Part shown: piece after piece, positions 1-7,562 of the stretch | How positions within the stretch are numbered: the first letter of the stretch is position 1 | How the letters are laid out: every line of letters begins with the position of its first letter | Origin: Candidatus Firestoneibacteriota bacterium | Lineage (GTDB): Bacteria; JACRDZ01 | Assembly (NCBI GenBank): GCA_016212735.1 | Contig: JACRDZ010000126.1 | Coordinates: forward strand, 1-7,958 | Length of the DNA stretch: 7,958 nt | Direction of reading: 5' to 3' | The notes under the pieces: model-generated | The model's input: only the letters and a program-made list of their open reading frames with translations | What the model was told of the DNA's origin: nothing | The model's database searches: none | Position numbers and translations under genes: made by a program

Positions 1-1312
1 CAGCTAATTCTGAAATTTCTCTGTGCACTTCATCGTAAAGTTCTTCTAAATCAAGTAAGCCCTTCCATTGGTTATATATTTCTATCCCTTGTTCCTGAGG
101 AGTAATTTCTATAAACCAATATTTATTAATAAATTTTATAAAGTCTGCATGTAATTCTTTTGTTTTTTCTTGTAATTCAACAAAATCCGTCTCAGTTTCT
201 TCAAAATGCTTTGTTACTTCATCCACCTCTTCAGCAAATTTTAATAACATCATACGCTGAAATAAAATAATTAAAGACATTTGATAGTAAATCGACTTCA
301 TATGTTGCCTAAGATAATCCTCGCTTCCATCACACAACATAACAAAACCATATCTACTCATCCCATATAAAGTTCCGGAATTAAGCCAACGTGTATAAGT
401 ATGCTTTTGGACTAAACTTTTTTTCATAGTATCATTTTTAATATTAGCATAATTTCCATCAACAAATATAAAACGATACCATTCATCTACTGTTTCATAA
501 TTTGTTTTCAGTTTGTTAAATAGTTCTTGGTCAGAATAATATGAGACAACAAACATTCTATCATCTATAAATGGAGTATAATAAATTTTATCTTTCTCAA
601 GTTCGTCATTATAATATTTTTCTTTTAATTCAAATGGGATAAGAATTTCTCTAATTACATTACTTAGATATAAAATATCCTTCCCCTTATTTTGGGGATC
701 ATTGAGATTAATGGGATTAAAATCTTCGGTTCCTTTCACATTTCCAGTTTTATCTTTTAAAATAATTTGGGTTGGGAGAAGTCTTTTTTCTTTAGTCGTT
801 TGGGTACTATTATCTCCCAAAAATGGAGGATATATTCTTCTTACTGTGTCATTATATTGAAGGAAATTTTCAAATGTTGTCTCATTATTATTTTGGTGTT
901 TTTGCGTCGTTATAGTTATTAAACCAATTTGATTATCAAATAAATGCAAATCTATTGATTTGATCTCTGTCATGACAGTTATTTCTTTATTATTAGAACC
1001 ATAAAATTTAGCTTCCAAAAATTTAAAATCTTCTCTAATTAAATATCGCATACTTTTATGTTTTTGAAATGTGTTTTTATTAAATATAACTTTTTGTACA
1101 TTAGGATGAAAGTAATAAAACTCATTATAATTTTCAATTGTATTGAGTTCAAATTCACGAAGGCACCAACCTTCTTGTGGATTATCTTTAAGTAGATTGT
1201 TTTTGTGACTCCCCAAAAATTTTATTATATCCACAGGTTTCATCACAGATTTATCACCCTTTTCATACTTAAACGGAAATATAAATATTGTAAAAAAGTC
1301 GTTATTACTCAT
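1..1312 (-). CDS. corA: CRISPR-associated CorA-like membrane effector (C-terminus off window)
   Basis: I translated this frame by hand: 437 codons are open from the ATG at 1312 to the window edge with no stop, and the gene continues past position 1. It resembles the type III-linked CorA family, not housekeeping Mg2+ transporters. Seen: an N-terminus MSNNDFFTIFIFPFKY, a mixed alpha/beta cytoplasmic region of about 300 residues, an aromatic/Gly block YTRWLNSGTLYGMSRYGF (306-323), then long helices with IYYQMSLIILFQRMMLL (341-357) and NKYWFIEITPQEQGIEIY (396-413), ending in an amphipathic helix typical of the stalk that leads into the CorA membrane helices. The two membrane helices and any GxN signature are not in the window. 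Known of the family: in Bacteroides fragilis a CorA of this kind binds SAM-AMP made by Cas10 and damages the membrane. Inferred here: the same role. It is coupled to cmr6 by a 4-nt ATGA overlap; its own SD is weak, so reinitiation after cmr6 is likely. Confidence 0.82.
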   Translation of the reverse strand, partial: MSNNDFFTIFIFPFKYEKGDKSVMKPVDIIKFLGSHKNNLLKDNPQEGWCLREFELNTIENYNEFYYFHPNVQKVIFNKNTFQKHKSMRYLIREDFKFLEAKFYGSNNKEITVMTEIKSIDLHLFDNQIGLITITTQKHQNNNETTFENFLQYNDTVRRIYPPFLGDNSTQTTKEKRLLPTQIILKDKTGNVKGTEDFNPINLNDPQNKGKDILYLSNVIREILIPFELKEKYYNDELEKDKIYYTPFIDDRMFVVSYYSDQELFNKLKTNYETVDEWYRFIFVDGNYANIKNDTMKKSLVQKHTYTRWLNSGTLYGMSRYGFVMLCDGSEDYLRQHMKSIYYQMSLIILFQRMMLLKFAEEVDEVTKHFEETETDFVELQEKTKELHADFIKFINKYWFIEITPQEQGIEIYNQWKGLLDLEELYDEVHREISELA

Positions 1313-2100
1313 TTAAAGTACCCATAAAAAATACTGGTTTTTGCCCCTACTCCAAATTCAGTAAGTGCGTATTTTAATATTTTTTCCGCTTTGCCTAACA
1401 ATGTTAATTCCCCGTCAGGCTTTTTAAGATTAGTATCGTTTATTTTTTCTCTATCAGCTAATCTAAAACAATATTTTATTCCTTCTGGAACAGTCAAAAA
1501 ATGCAGTGGAATCGGTGAATACCAATCAGCAGGTGGATTTTCTTCGGAATTTGAATAATATGGTTGGTAATGAGGTGTCATTACGTCTAATTCTAGAAAT
1601 GCTTTGTTCTTTTCAATAATAGGATATGCTGGTAAAAATATAATTCTGCCTGCATTATTTTTTGTACCAAATATTTCATCTTTTTCAGAATTATCAAGAC
1701 TTAAATCTTTGATTTCTTCAATATAATTTTCAACAATATGTAACGCTACACCTTTTAATGAACTTCCGGGAATGATTGGAAGCCCGCTGGTCCAGTCAAA
1801 CATAAAACCGATTTTAGTAGGATGTTCGTATCCTATTCCAAATAGTAATCTGGAAGCAGTATGTAGAGAAAATTGTATTCCAATTTTTTGAAGATATTTT
1901 TCTCTTATTGATGAGAATACATCGTTATATTCTGTTTTTTTTGATAAGTTAACAAAATCATTCAAAAAACTTTTTTTATCTTTTTTCAATTCCTTAAAAT
2001 TACCATCTTCATAAATATCTATTCTTTTGTAATACTTAAGTGAAAGATTTGGAAAATTTTCGGTTATATTTCTGATTTCATTCGGCAGAGGGAGTGCCAT
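1309..2100 (-). CDS. cmr6: Type III-B CRISPR RAMP protein Cmr6
   Basis: Cmr6 is a Cas7-like RAMP subunit that caps the Cmr4/Cmr5 filament of the III-B complex near the 3' end of the crRNA. The protein is 263 aa from the start I chose. Family signatures are clear: SRLLFGIG (83-90), GLPIIPGSSLKG (106-117), IFGT (143-146), LELDVMTPHY (169-178) and the C-terminal Gly-rich loop GVGAKTS...GYF (250-262). The length is normal for the family. The frame is open five codons further up to a TTG at 2115, but that TTG lies inside the purine-rich ribosome binding site. The ATG at 2100 has AGGAGG (2107-2112) six bases upstream and is the better start. The gene overlaps the end of cmr5 by 23 nt and its stop overlaps the corA start by 4 nt (ATGA). 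No key motif is missing. Confidence 0.95.
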   Translation of the reverse strand: MALPLPNEIRNITENFPNLSLKYYKRIDIYEDGNFKELKKDKKSFLNDFVNLSKKTEYNDVFSSIREKYLQKIGIQFSLHTASRLLFGIGYEHPTKIGFMFDWTSGLPIIPGSSLKGVALHIVENYIEEIKDLSLDNSEKDEIFGTKNNAGRIIFLPAYPIIEKNKAFLELDVMTPHYQPYYSNSEENPPADWYSPIPLHFLTVPEGIKYCFRLADREKINDTNLKKPDGELTLLGKAEKILKYALTEFGVGAKTSIFYGYFK

Positions 2101-2512
2101 GTTCTTCCTCCTCAAAAAATGCTAATGCAAATTTTTTTATCCAGCCTGAATATTCAATTGCCTGCTTCTGCATAATCAAATAATCTTTTACTTTAGCTTT
2201 TATGATTTTATCCATTAAATCTGAACATTCAAATATTTTTCTAAAAATATCTAATATCTCTTCGTATTCTTTTTTTGTTTTCTTTCCCTCATCTGTATCA
2301 TTTCCTGACTTTACCATCAAAAAAGCAATCGTCTGTCCAAGCCCATTCTGCATAATCATTGAAGGTAATCCCTTTAAAAAATTTACTGTTTCCTTTTTAA
2401 ATTTTTTACCTTTTATTAGAGGTAGGATTTTTTCAGCCATTTCAATGGTTTTCAATTTTAATTTCTTACCCGCATCTGTTAACTTTGTTTCAGGATTTAG
2501 TTGTTGAGCCAT
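2078..2512 (-). CDS. cmr5: Type III-B CRISPR small subunit Cmr5
   Basis: Cmr5 is the small, all-helical subunit that stacks along the Cmr4 backbone and helps hold the target RNA; it has no catalytic role. The protein is 144 aa from the chosen start, close to the usual family size. Seen: a helical, Lys-rich N-terminal half, the signature LPSMIMQNGLGQTIAFL (49-65), and a second conserved helix YLIMQKQAIEYSGWIKKFAL (111-130), followed by an acidic tail. An in-frame ATG lies 15 nt further upstream (2527), but the SD GGAGG (2521-2525) directly follows its first base, and no good SD precedes it. The ATG at 2512 has this SD at eight bases, so I take 2512 as the start. The gene overlaps cmr4 by 23 nt and cmr6 by 23 nt, which suggests tight coupling of the three subunits. 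Confidence 0.93.
   Translation of the reverse strand: MAQQLNPETKLTDAGKKLKLKTIEMAEKILPLIKGKKFKKETVNFLKGLPSMIMQNGLGQTIAFLMVKSGNDTDEGKKTKKEYEEILDIFRKIFECSDLMDKIIKAKVKDYLIMQKQAIEYSGWIKKFALAFFEEEEHGTPSAE
2107..2112 (-). promoter_or_regulatory. Shine-Dalgarno of cmr6, inside the cmr5 coding region
   Basis: AGGAGG on the minus strand, six bases before the ATG at 2100. In the cmr5 frame the surrounding bases encode a run of four Glu (residues 133-136), so the ribosome binding site is embedded in the cmr5 C-terminus. It decides the cmr6 start in favour of 2100 over the TTG at 2115. Confidence 0.85.
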
Positions 2513-3353
2513 TGGCTGTACCTCCATTTAAACTTGCAGATAAATTTCCGCTCATTTTTACCAACCCATACCCAATTGTCTCATTTCCACCAAGTTGTAA
2601 TATTTGATTTTTTATTCCATTAATTAAATCATTTATCGCTGGATTCTCTTTATAAGCGGGTGTCATAATGGTATAAAAAAGAGCATCTGCCGGAACAACT
2701 TCTTCATACCATAAATTTGCACTTTTTTTAGTATCATCTTTCAACTCATTTCTTGCAATTATTTGAGTTGCTGTAGTTACAAGCGTTTTAAATACATCAT
2801 CTGAAACTACTATGAGCCTATTTTTCAAAATCTCTTTATCAAAATGAGGCAATGAAAATCTATTTAGAAATTCTAAAATTTGTGAATCTTCTGTTACTGT
2901 TATTGAAAAATCTTCAAGAATAATTTTATCAGAATATGGCTTGAATGCCTTTCCATTAAAAGCATCTACATTAATTGATGCATTTTCTGTTTTATTAATA
3001 AATTTTAAATCCCGTTTTAACCGCTCAATAACAAAAGGACAAGTAATCCATTTAAAAACTCCCTCTGAAGAACGAACAGGGAAAAGCAAAATTTTTGCAT
3101 CTGTAAAAATCACTTTACCCGATCCTTTTTCATCATCTTCTTTCCCAAAAATACTATCTACATAATTTTTCAATTCATCATCATTTCTAAAATATTCCCT
3201 CAAACTCCCTTTAATTCCTGACGAATGCACAACTGGATATGCAGTATGTTTTTCTCTTTCGATTGGGAGGTCAATAGCTGTTGCAGATTCTCCGGCCCCT
3301 GCATGAAGAGGACTTAAAGTATAAAATGTAAATAATGCTCCTGTATCTGGCAT
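2490..3353 (-). CDS. cmr4: Type III-B CRISPR backbone RNase Cmr4
   Basis: Cmr4 (Cas7 family) forms the multi-copy backbone along the crRNA and cleaves bound target RNA at 6-nt intervals. The protein is 287 aa, a normal length. The N-terminus has the family pattern with H17, a Gly-rich loop (LHAGAGE, 16-22), then IDLPIEREKHTAYP (27-40). D28 in this block aligns with the catalytic Asp known from Pyrococcus Cmr4 (D26), so target RNA cleavage is expected to be intact. Further signatures are SSGIKGSLR (44-52), NLWYEEVVPADALF (213-226) and GGNETIGYGLV (255-265). The last ~20 residues are a Gly/Ser/Asn/Thr tail, part of which overlaps the cmr5 start and carries its ribosome binding site. The ATG at 3353 is preceded at eight bases by a strong SD (3362-3369) that itself overlaps the cmr3 stop codon. 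The gap to cmr3 is 14 nt. Confidence 0.96.
   Translation of the reverse strand: MPDTGALFTFYTLSPLHAGAGESATAIDLPIEREKHTAYPVVHSSGIKGSLREYFRNDDELKNYVDSIFGKEDDEKGSGKVIFTDAKILLFPVRSSEGVFKWITCPFVIERLKRDLKFINKTENASINVDAFNGKAFKPYSDKIILEDFSITVTEDSQILEFLNRFSLPHFDKEILKNRLIVVSDDVFKTLVTTATQIIARNELKDDTKKSANLWYEEVVPADALFYTIMTPAYKENPAINDLINGIKNQILQLGGNETIGYGLVKMSGNLSASLNGGTANGSTTKS
2521..2525 (-). promoter_or_regulatory. Shine-Dalgarno of cmr5, inside the cmr4 coding region
   Basis: GGAGG on the minus strand, eight bases before the ATG at 2512. It sits in the Gly-Gly codons of the low-complexity cmr4 tail and overlaps the competing upstream ATG (2525-2527), which makes that upstream start unlikely. Confidence 0.8.
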
Positions 3354-3361
3354 AATTTTTT

Positions 3362-3369
3362 CCCTCCTT
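3362..3369 (-). promoter_or_regulatory. Shine-Dalgarno of cmr4, overlapping the cmr3 stop codon
   Basis: AAGGAGGG on the minus strand, eight bases from the cmr4 ATG. Its first two A bases are the last two bases of the cmr3 TAA stop, so a ribosome ending cmr3 is placed directly on the cmr4 site. It is the strongest SD in the operon, fitting for the subunit needed in the most copies. Confidence 0.85.
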
Positions 3370-4531
3370 ATCCAACACCTAAAATTGTATGATTAAATCC
3401 CATTTTGTGATATGAATATGGACTAAATTCAATCCCTTGACTATTATCATATTTATTTACAAATTTTTTTATGGCTTCATCGCTTCCATTTTTAATTTGA
3501 AATAAATATACCGCACCAGACGGAACTGCATTAACAATAGATTTTAATTTAATTGCCTTCTGGTCATCCGCTTTACTATTTCTAAAACTGTATCCGCTGA
3601 TTTTTATTGGTGCCCCAACAAAAGCAAATAAAAGTTCTATTTCTAAACCTTTAGGTGTAATAAATATTTTTTTCTCATTTTTGTCAAATGGTATCCAACC
3701 ATTTCTAAATATACCATGGCTAAGTAAAATCATCCGGAATTTTTTAGTTTCTAATATTTTTGCTGTTAAGTCATTTCGCGATTCTTTCAATCTTGTCTCA
3801 AGAATATTATCGTCACTAATTTTTTGAATATAAACCAGATGCGATTCACTTCCCAATTTCAATGCCCCATTATTTATTTCTTTATCTACATTACAATAAA
3901 ATCCAATATCATTTCTAAACCGTTTATATTGTGTAATGCAGAATCTACCATCCCTTGCGGCTCTTGTTTCATCTTTTACATCAACATTAATCACTACACG
4001 GGCTTCATCACAGGTTAATGGTTCCGAATTTATTTTTACATTTGTTACTGACATTCTATAATTTATAATTTCATTTAATGAAATAAATTCAGGAGGACAA
4101 AATTTATCAATTTTTTTATCTTTTTCAAAAGGGAAATTTATTTGTTTTAATTCAAATCCTAAATCCGATTCTAAAACACCGTCATTAATAATACATGCAG
4201 AGTCAAAATTATTTGTTTTATCATTTTCAAATAAATCCGATGGTGTTTTGAAATAAATATTATTCGATTTAGTATCAATTAAATATGGACCTGTTATATT
4301 AACATTAATCTCCGTATCGTCACCAACTAATTTTTTTGCCCTTTCTGAATTTATTAAGGCTCCTGAAGAGTTTATCTCATTATTATCTTGGAGTATCTTG
4401 CTCCTTACAAATCCTTGAAATGTTGATGGATAAGGTGGGAAAATACCTTCTGTATACCACTCTCCAAAAGAAAAAGATTTATTTCCGCGAAAAAATAAAA
4501 CATCATAAGGATTAACAATATAGCCTGGCAT
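3368..4531 (-). CDS. cmr3: Type III-B CRISPR RAMP protein Cmr3
   Basis: Cmr3 is the Cas5-like subunit that pairs with Cas10 and binds the 5' handle (repeat-derived tag) of the crRNA. The protein is 387 aa. Seen: PYDVLFFRGNKSFSFGEW (8-25), the Cmr3 N-terminal signature; FPPYPSTFQGFVRSKIL (31-47), the family's PP-P-T-G-RS pattern; a central Arg-rich block ETRAARDGRFCITQYKRF (188-205); AVPSGAVYLFQI (335-346); and a C-terminal Gly-rich GFNHTILGVG (378-387). The start ATG at 4531 has AGGAG (4542-4546) about ten bases upstream, located in the end of cmr2. Only 2 nt separate it from the cmr2 stop. No catalytic role is expected. The family is less conserved than Cmr4 or Cmr6, but the N-terminal motif and position between cmr2 and cmr4 leave little doubt. 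Confidence 0.95.
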   Translation of the reverse strand: MPGYIVNPYDVLFFRGNKSFSFGEWYTEGIFPPYPSTFQGFVRSKILQDNNEINSSGALINSERAKKLVGDDTEINVNITGPYLIDTKSNNIYFKTPSDLFENDKTNNFDSACIINDGVLESDLGFELKQINFPFEKDKKIDKFCPPEFISLNEIINYRMSVTNVKINSEPLTCDEARVVINVDVKDETRAARDGRFCITQYKRFRNDIGFYCNVDKEINNGALKLGSESHLVYIQKISDDNILETRLKESRNDLTAKILETKKFRMILLSHGIFRNGWIPFDKNEKKIFITPKGLEIELLFAFVGAPIKISGYSFRNSKADDQKAIKLKSIVNAVPSGAVYLFQIKNGSDEAIKKFVNKYDNSQGIEFSPYSYHKMGFNHTILGVG

Positions 4532-4533
4532 AA

Positions 4534-6264
4534 TTATTTATCTCCTGCTAAAAATCTTGCATATAAAAGAGCATCTATCATTGTTTCTATACCTTCATCA
4601 CTATTTTCTGTCAATTTCAATAATAGGTCAGCTAATTTTTCAATTTCTGGCTGTTTTTTTGATATATTTCTGGTACCCGATAAAATTGAACATAAATATC
4701 TTTTTTTTGAATCAGTATCAGATAATGTTTTAAATAAATCTTCTAATTCCAGAATGCGATATGGTGTTGTCCTGGAAATATCTGATTTTATTAAAGCATT
4801 TTTTAATTCTATTAAATCTTTTATATTTTCATTTGAAAACACAAAATTTAATGTTTCTGTATGACCTTTGATTAAGGATATTGCTGTCGCATTTTTTTCT
4901 TTCCCTTTATATTTATATTTTTTTGCCTTTTCGTGTAACATATCATTTGCTATACGAATCGTCTGAGATAATGGATATTTATGATACGCAACACAAACAC
5001 CGACGGATAATGTAAATTTATCTTTTAAAGGTTCTGTTGTAGCTTTTTCCTTAAATAAATTTTTATAACATTTATTTAATTCATTAATACAATCCAACAA
5101 ATATTTAGGATGAACAATAAAATTAATATCTTCACCGCCGGCGAAAATCAATTTCCCATAATATTTCGAGACAATGTTATTAACCCCATTTGTAAATGAA
5201 GATAATATTTTAGATACATCAGTGACATAAGGTCTGAACTTATTTTCATCTTTATTTTCCTTAAGATTATCACTCATATTATCTCCATCCATATACACAA
5301 TAGAATAGAATGGACGGTCAAGCCATTTTAAATTTAATTCTTTTGGATATTTTTCTTTTATCTCTTTTTTCCAATTAGAGAAATTTTCTCTGAATAAATC
5401 ATAAAAAAATCTGCCTTCTGATTTTTCTGAAGCATCAATTCCTTTTTTTTCTTTTTCACATTTTTCGATTAATATTTTATACTCTTTTTGCTCAATGGAT
5501 TTTTCAGATTTTTCAATAAATTCTTTTATTGGAGTTAACGCAATATCAGATGTCGACTGATATTTGAGTTCTTCTGTGATATTTGGAACTATTTGTTTTA
5601 TTATTTCTTTCAAATATCTTTTTATAATACAAACAATGCAAAAATATTCATCGTCATAGAAATCTTTTTTATCAGCTACTGGAATATAATACACACTTTC
5701 TCTATCTCCGCACAAACTGCACTTTTTCCATTTGTTAATCTGATTTTCGCCAGTATTTTGTTCAAATGTTCTTATAAATGACCTCATTTTTAATTTATTA
5801 CTTGCTTCGATAAATTCGTTATAATCAGGTTGTTCCTTTTTTATTTCGTGAATGATATAAAAGAAATTAAAATATTCGTTTATTCCATCGATATTAATCT
5901 CATATCCAATTTTTAATTTTAACTTTATTTTTGATGCTATCTCTTTTAAAGTATCATTAATGATATTCTGCAGTGCGTTTTTTAAGCTTTCTTTTTTATC
6001 TCCGCTAACTATCGCATAAATCTGGTCTGGAATACTTCCAGAATATACAATCCCTTTACCCGTAAATAGAGGATCATTGTTAAGATCAGGGATAAATATT
6101 TCTCCAAATCTCTCTATTTCTTTAGCAACTTGCTTCATAAGATAAGAAAAAACAAAAGATGCACTCCACAAATCAATAGTTTTCCTGCTATGAGTTACAA
6201 AATCAACAATAGGTCCTATTTCGCAGATTAAGAGGTATCTTTTGGAAGATATATTATTGCTCAT
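4534..6264 (-). CDS. cmr2: Type III-B CRISPR Cas10/Cmr2, no HD domain, GGED palm motif
   Basis: Cas10 is the large signalling subunit. At 576 aa it is much shorter than HD-containing Cmr2 proteins such as the 871-aa Pyrococcus one, because it begins directly at the first palm-like domain: IGPIVDFVTHSRKTIDLW (16-33), matching the IGPvq-FI--aRktrDLW signature. No HD nuclease domain precedes it, so ssDNA cleavage is not expected. A four-Cys zinc site follows (C182, C185, C209, C212). The catalytic palm has YMDGDNMSD (324-332), then FAGGEDI (374-380), a GGED in place of the usual GGDD; Glu at this place is also a metal ligand in some GGDEF-family cyclases, so activity is plausible. LSVGVCVAYHKYPLSQTI (419-436) completes the palm, and a helical C-terminal domain follows. 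Expected role: target-RNA-activated synthesis of a nucleotide messenger for the linked CorA. Its start overlaps cmr1 by 11 nt; its SD is weak. Confidence 0.95.
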   Translation of the reverse strand: MSNNISSKRYLLICEIGPIVDFVTHSRKTIDLWSASFVFSYLMKQVAKEIERFGEIFIPDLNNDPLFTGKGIVYSGSIPDQIYAIVSGDKKESLKNALQNIINDTLKEIASKIKLKLKIGYEINIDGINEYFNFFYIIHEIKKEQPDYNEFIEASNKLKMRSFIRTFEQNTGENQINKWKKCSLCGDRESVYYIPVADKKDFYDDEYFCIVCIIKRYLKEIIKQIVPNITEELKYQSTSDIALTPIKEFIEKSEKSIEQKEYKILIEKCEKEKKGIDASEKSEGRFFYDLFRENFSNWKKEIKEKYPKELNLKWLDRPFYSIVYMDGDNMSDNLKENKDENKFRPYVTDVSKILSSFTNGVNNIVSKYYGKLIFAGGEDINFIVHPKYLLDCINELNKCYKNLFKEKATTEPLKDKFTLSVGVCVAYHKYPLSQTIRIANDMLHEKAKKYKYKGKEKNATAISLIKGHTETLNFVFSNENIKDLIELKNALIKSDISRTTPYRILELEDLFKTLSDTDSKKRYLCSILSGTRNISKKQPEIEKLADLLLKLTENSDEGIETMIDALLYARFLAGDK

Positions 6265-7543
6265 TTTTTAGTTCCATTCTAATAGAGCATGGCTCTAACT
6301 TTTCATTACAAAATTTATCCAAAATATTACTATCAGAAAGTGTATATTTAATGCTATCTTTTTCTTCTTTTATATTTTTTATTATTGGAGCATCAAATTT
6401 TATATATAGCGGGTAACATAAATTATTAATTTCCACTATACGAATATGGATAGGAGACGCACTTCTTTCATGGTCAGCGTCAGCCCCAATGAAGGTTGTA
6501 GAAACAGGTTTTTCAATTTCTTCACCCTTATTATTTTTTATTTTGCGTTTTACGGAATTATATCGAAAAGTAAGAGGTAAACCAAATGAAACTCTTTTTG
6601 GAGAAAAGTCGAGAACTTGTCGTGGAAGCAGTTCTTTTTTTTCATCATAAGTAGCATCTGGATATTTTTTAGCAAGATGCGCTTTAACTCTATGATAATC
6701 GCTATTTTTATCTCCTAATTTCATTCTCTGCCTGAATTCCTGCATCTTCATTCCTGCTTTGAATAATGCCATTTCCCACGGTTTATAAGTTTTATCATTT
6801 TCTCTTTGGACTTTCTCTCCTTTTTTAAATAAATAAAATTTGGTATTATGATTTATAACTGTATGGTTAGATTTATTTATGCCAGGATACCACCTTATAA
6901 TTTTTTCTAATTCTTTTTTAAAATTTTCCAACCATTTTTCCGGCGTATTGCTAATTTTATTAATAATATTTAACTCAGTGATAGAGGCACCATTCCAATT
7001 CCACTCATGCAATGCCACTGTTCCAAAACCCCTCCTTGAACGTGAACCTAAACCTCCAATGTGTCCGAGCAACCAAATACTTGATAATAATGCTTTCTTA
7101 ATTTTATCTTTTTCTTCATCTTTAATATTTGGTTTTAGGGGAAAATATAATTTAATCTCTTTCCCAAAAGGTATAAAATTTCTAATAATTTTATTACCTT
7201 CCCTTTTCATATCTAAAGGAAAACCCAAATAATTAATCCCATTTCTGACCACTTCTTTTCCATTAATATTTTCCTTTACATCTAATTTACCATATTCAGT
7301 CCTATTCCATTTATCTGAATTTGGAGTAGTGCTGATTATCTTTATTCCAAAACATCCCTGTCCATGCTCCGTACTTCCAAATATTTTGGGTTCATTTTTA
7401 ATATATTCCGGATCAATCGCCCTATACCAAAATCTTAACGCCCCTTTAATTGACGACGCACGGAGTTCGGCGGGACACTTCGGATCCGCTCCGCCTAAAA
7501 ATAATGGTGTAACTGTTTTTAATGTAACCGTTAATTTTTCCAT
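6254..7543 (-). CDS. cmr1: Type III-B CRISPR RAMP protein Cmr1
   Basis: Cmr1 is a Cas7-like RAMP subunit at the head of the Cmr complex, peripheral to the backbone and contacting the 3' region of the crRNA and target RNA. The protein is 429 aa. Seen: TPLFLGGAD (12-20), ELRASSIKGALRFWYRA (26-42), KIFGSTEHGQG (53-63), the Gly/Arg-rich loop GLGSRSRRGFG (164-174), and ERSASPIHIR (359-368), all in the order expected for the family. The ATG at 7543 is chosen because the RAMP core begins within the first dozen residues; there is no clear SD upstream, only an A/G-rich stretch. It is the first gene of the operon. Nothing in it is truncated or broken. Confidence 0.96.
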   Translation of the reverse strand: MEKLTVTLKTVTPLFLGGADPKCPAELRASSIKGALRFWYRAIDPEYIKNEPKIFGSTEHGQGCFGIKIISTTPNSDKWNRTEYGKLDVKENINGKEVVRNGINYLGFPLDMKREGNKIIRNFIPFGKEIKLYFPLKPNIKDEEKDKIKKALLSSIWLLGHIGGLGSRSRRGFGTVALHEWNWNGASITELNIINKISNTPEKWLENFKKELEKIIRWYPGINKSNHTVINHNTKFYLFKKGEKVQRENDKTYKPWEMALFKAGMKMQEFRQRMKLGDKNSDYHRVKAHLAKKYPDATYDEKKELLPRQVLDFSPKRVSFGLPLTFRYNSVKRKIKNNKGEEIEKPVSTTFIGADADHERSASPIHIRIVEINNLCYPLYIKFDAPIIKNIKEEKDSIKYTLSDSNILDKFCNEKLEPCSIRMELKNEQ

Positions 7544-7562
7544 ATTCTATTATTCATTCTTT

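Noticed and set aside
1..1312. Housekeeping CorA magnesium transporter
   Set aside because: The long N-terminal region, ATGA coupling to cmr6 and the 306-413 motif blocks fit the type III CRISPR-linked CorA group better.
2202..2507. Plus-strand open frame of 101 codons opposite cmr5, and similar plus-strand frames at 2941-3165, 3824-4018, 5593-5781, 6879-7232 and 7329-7625
   Set aside because: All are antisense to well-supported cmr genes or their leader, have low-complexity Phe/Ile/Ser-rich translations typical of AT-rich antisense DNA, and show no family motifs.
4701..4708. A8 homopolymer tracts in coding strands (also 5443-5450, 6635-6642 and 1935-1942) as phase-variation or slippage sites
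   Set aside because: Frames are intact through all of them and runs of eight are expected in Lys-rich genes of such AT-rich DNA; no sign of switching.
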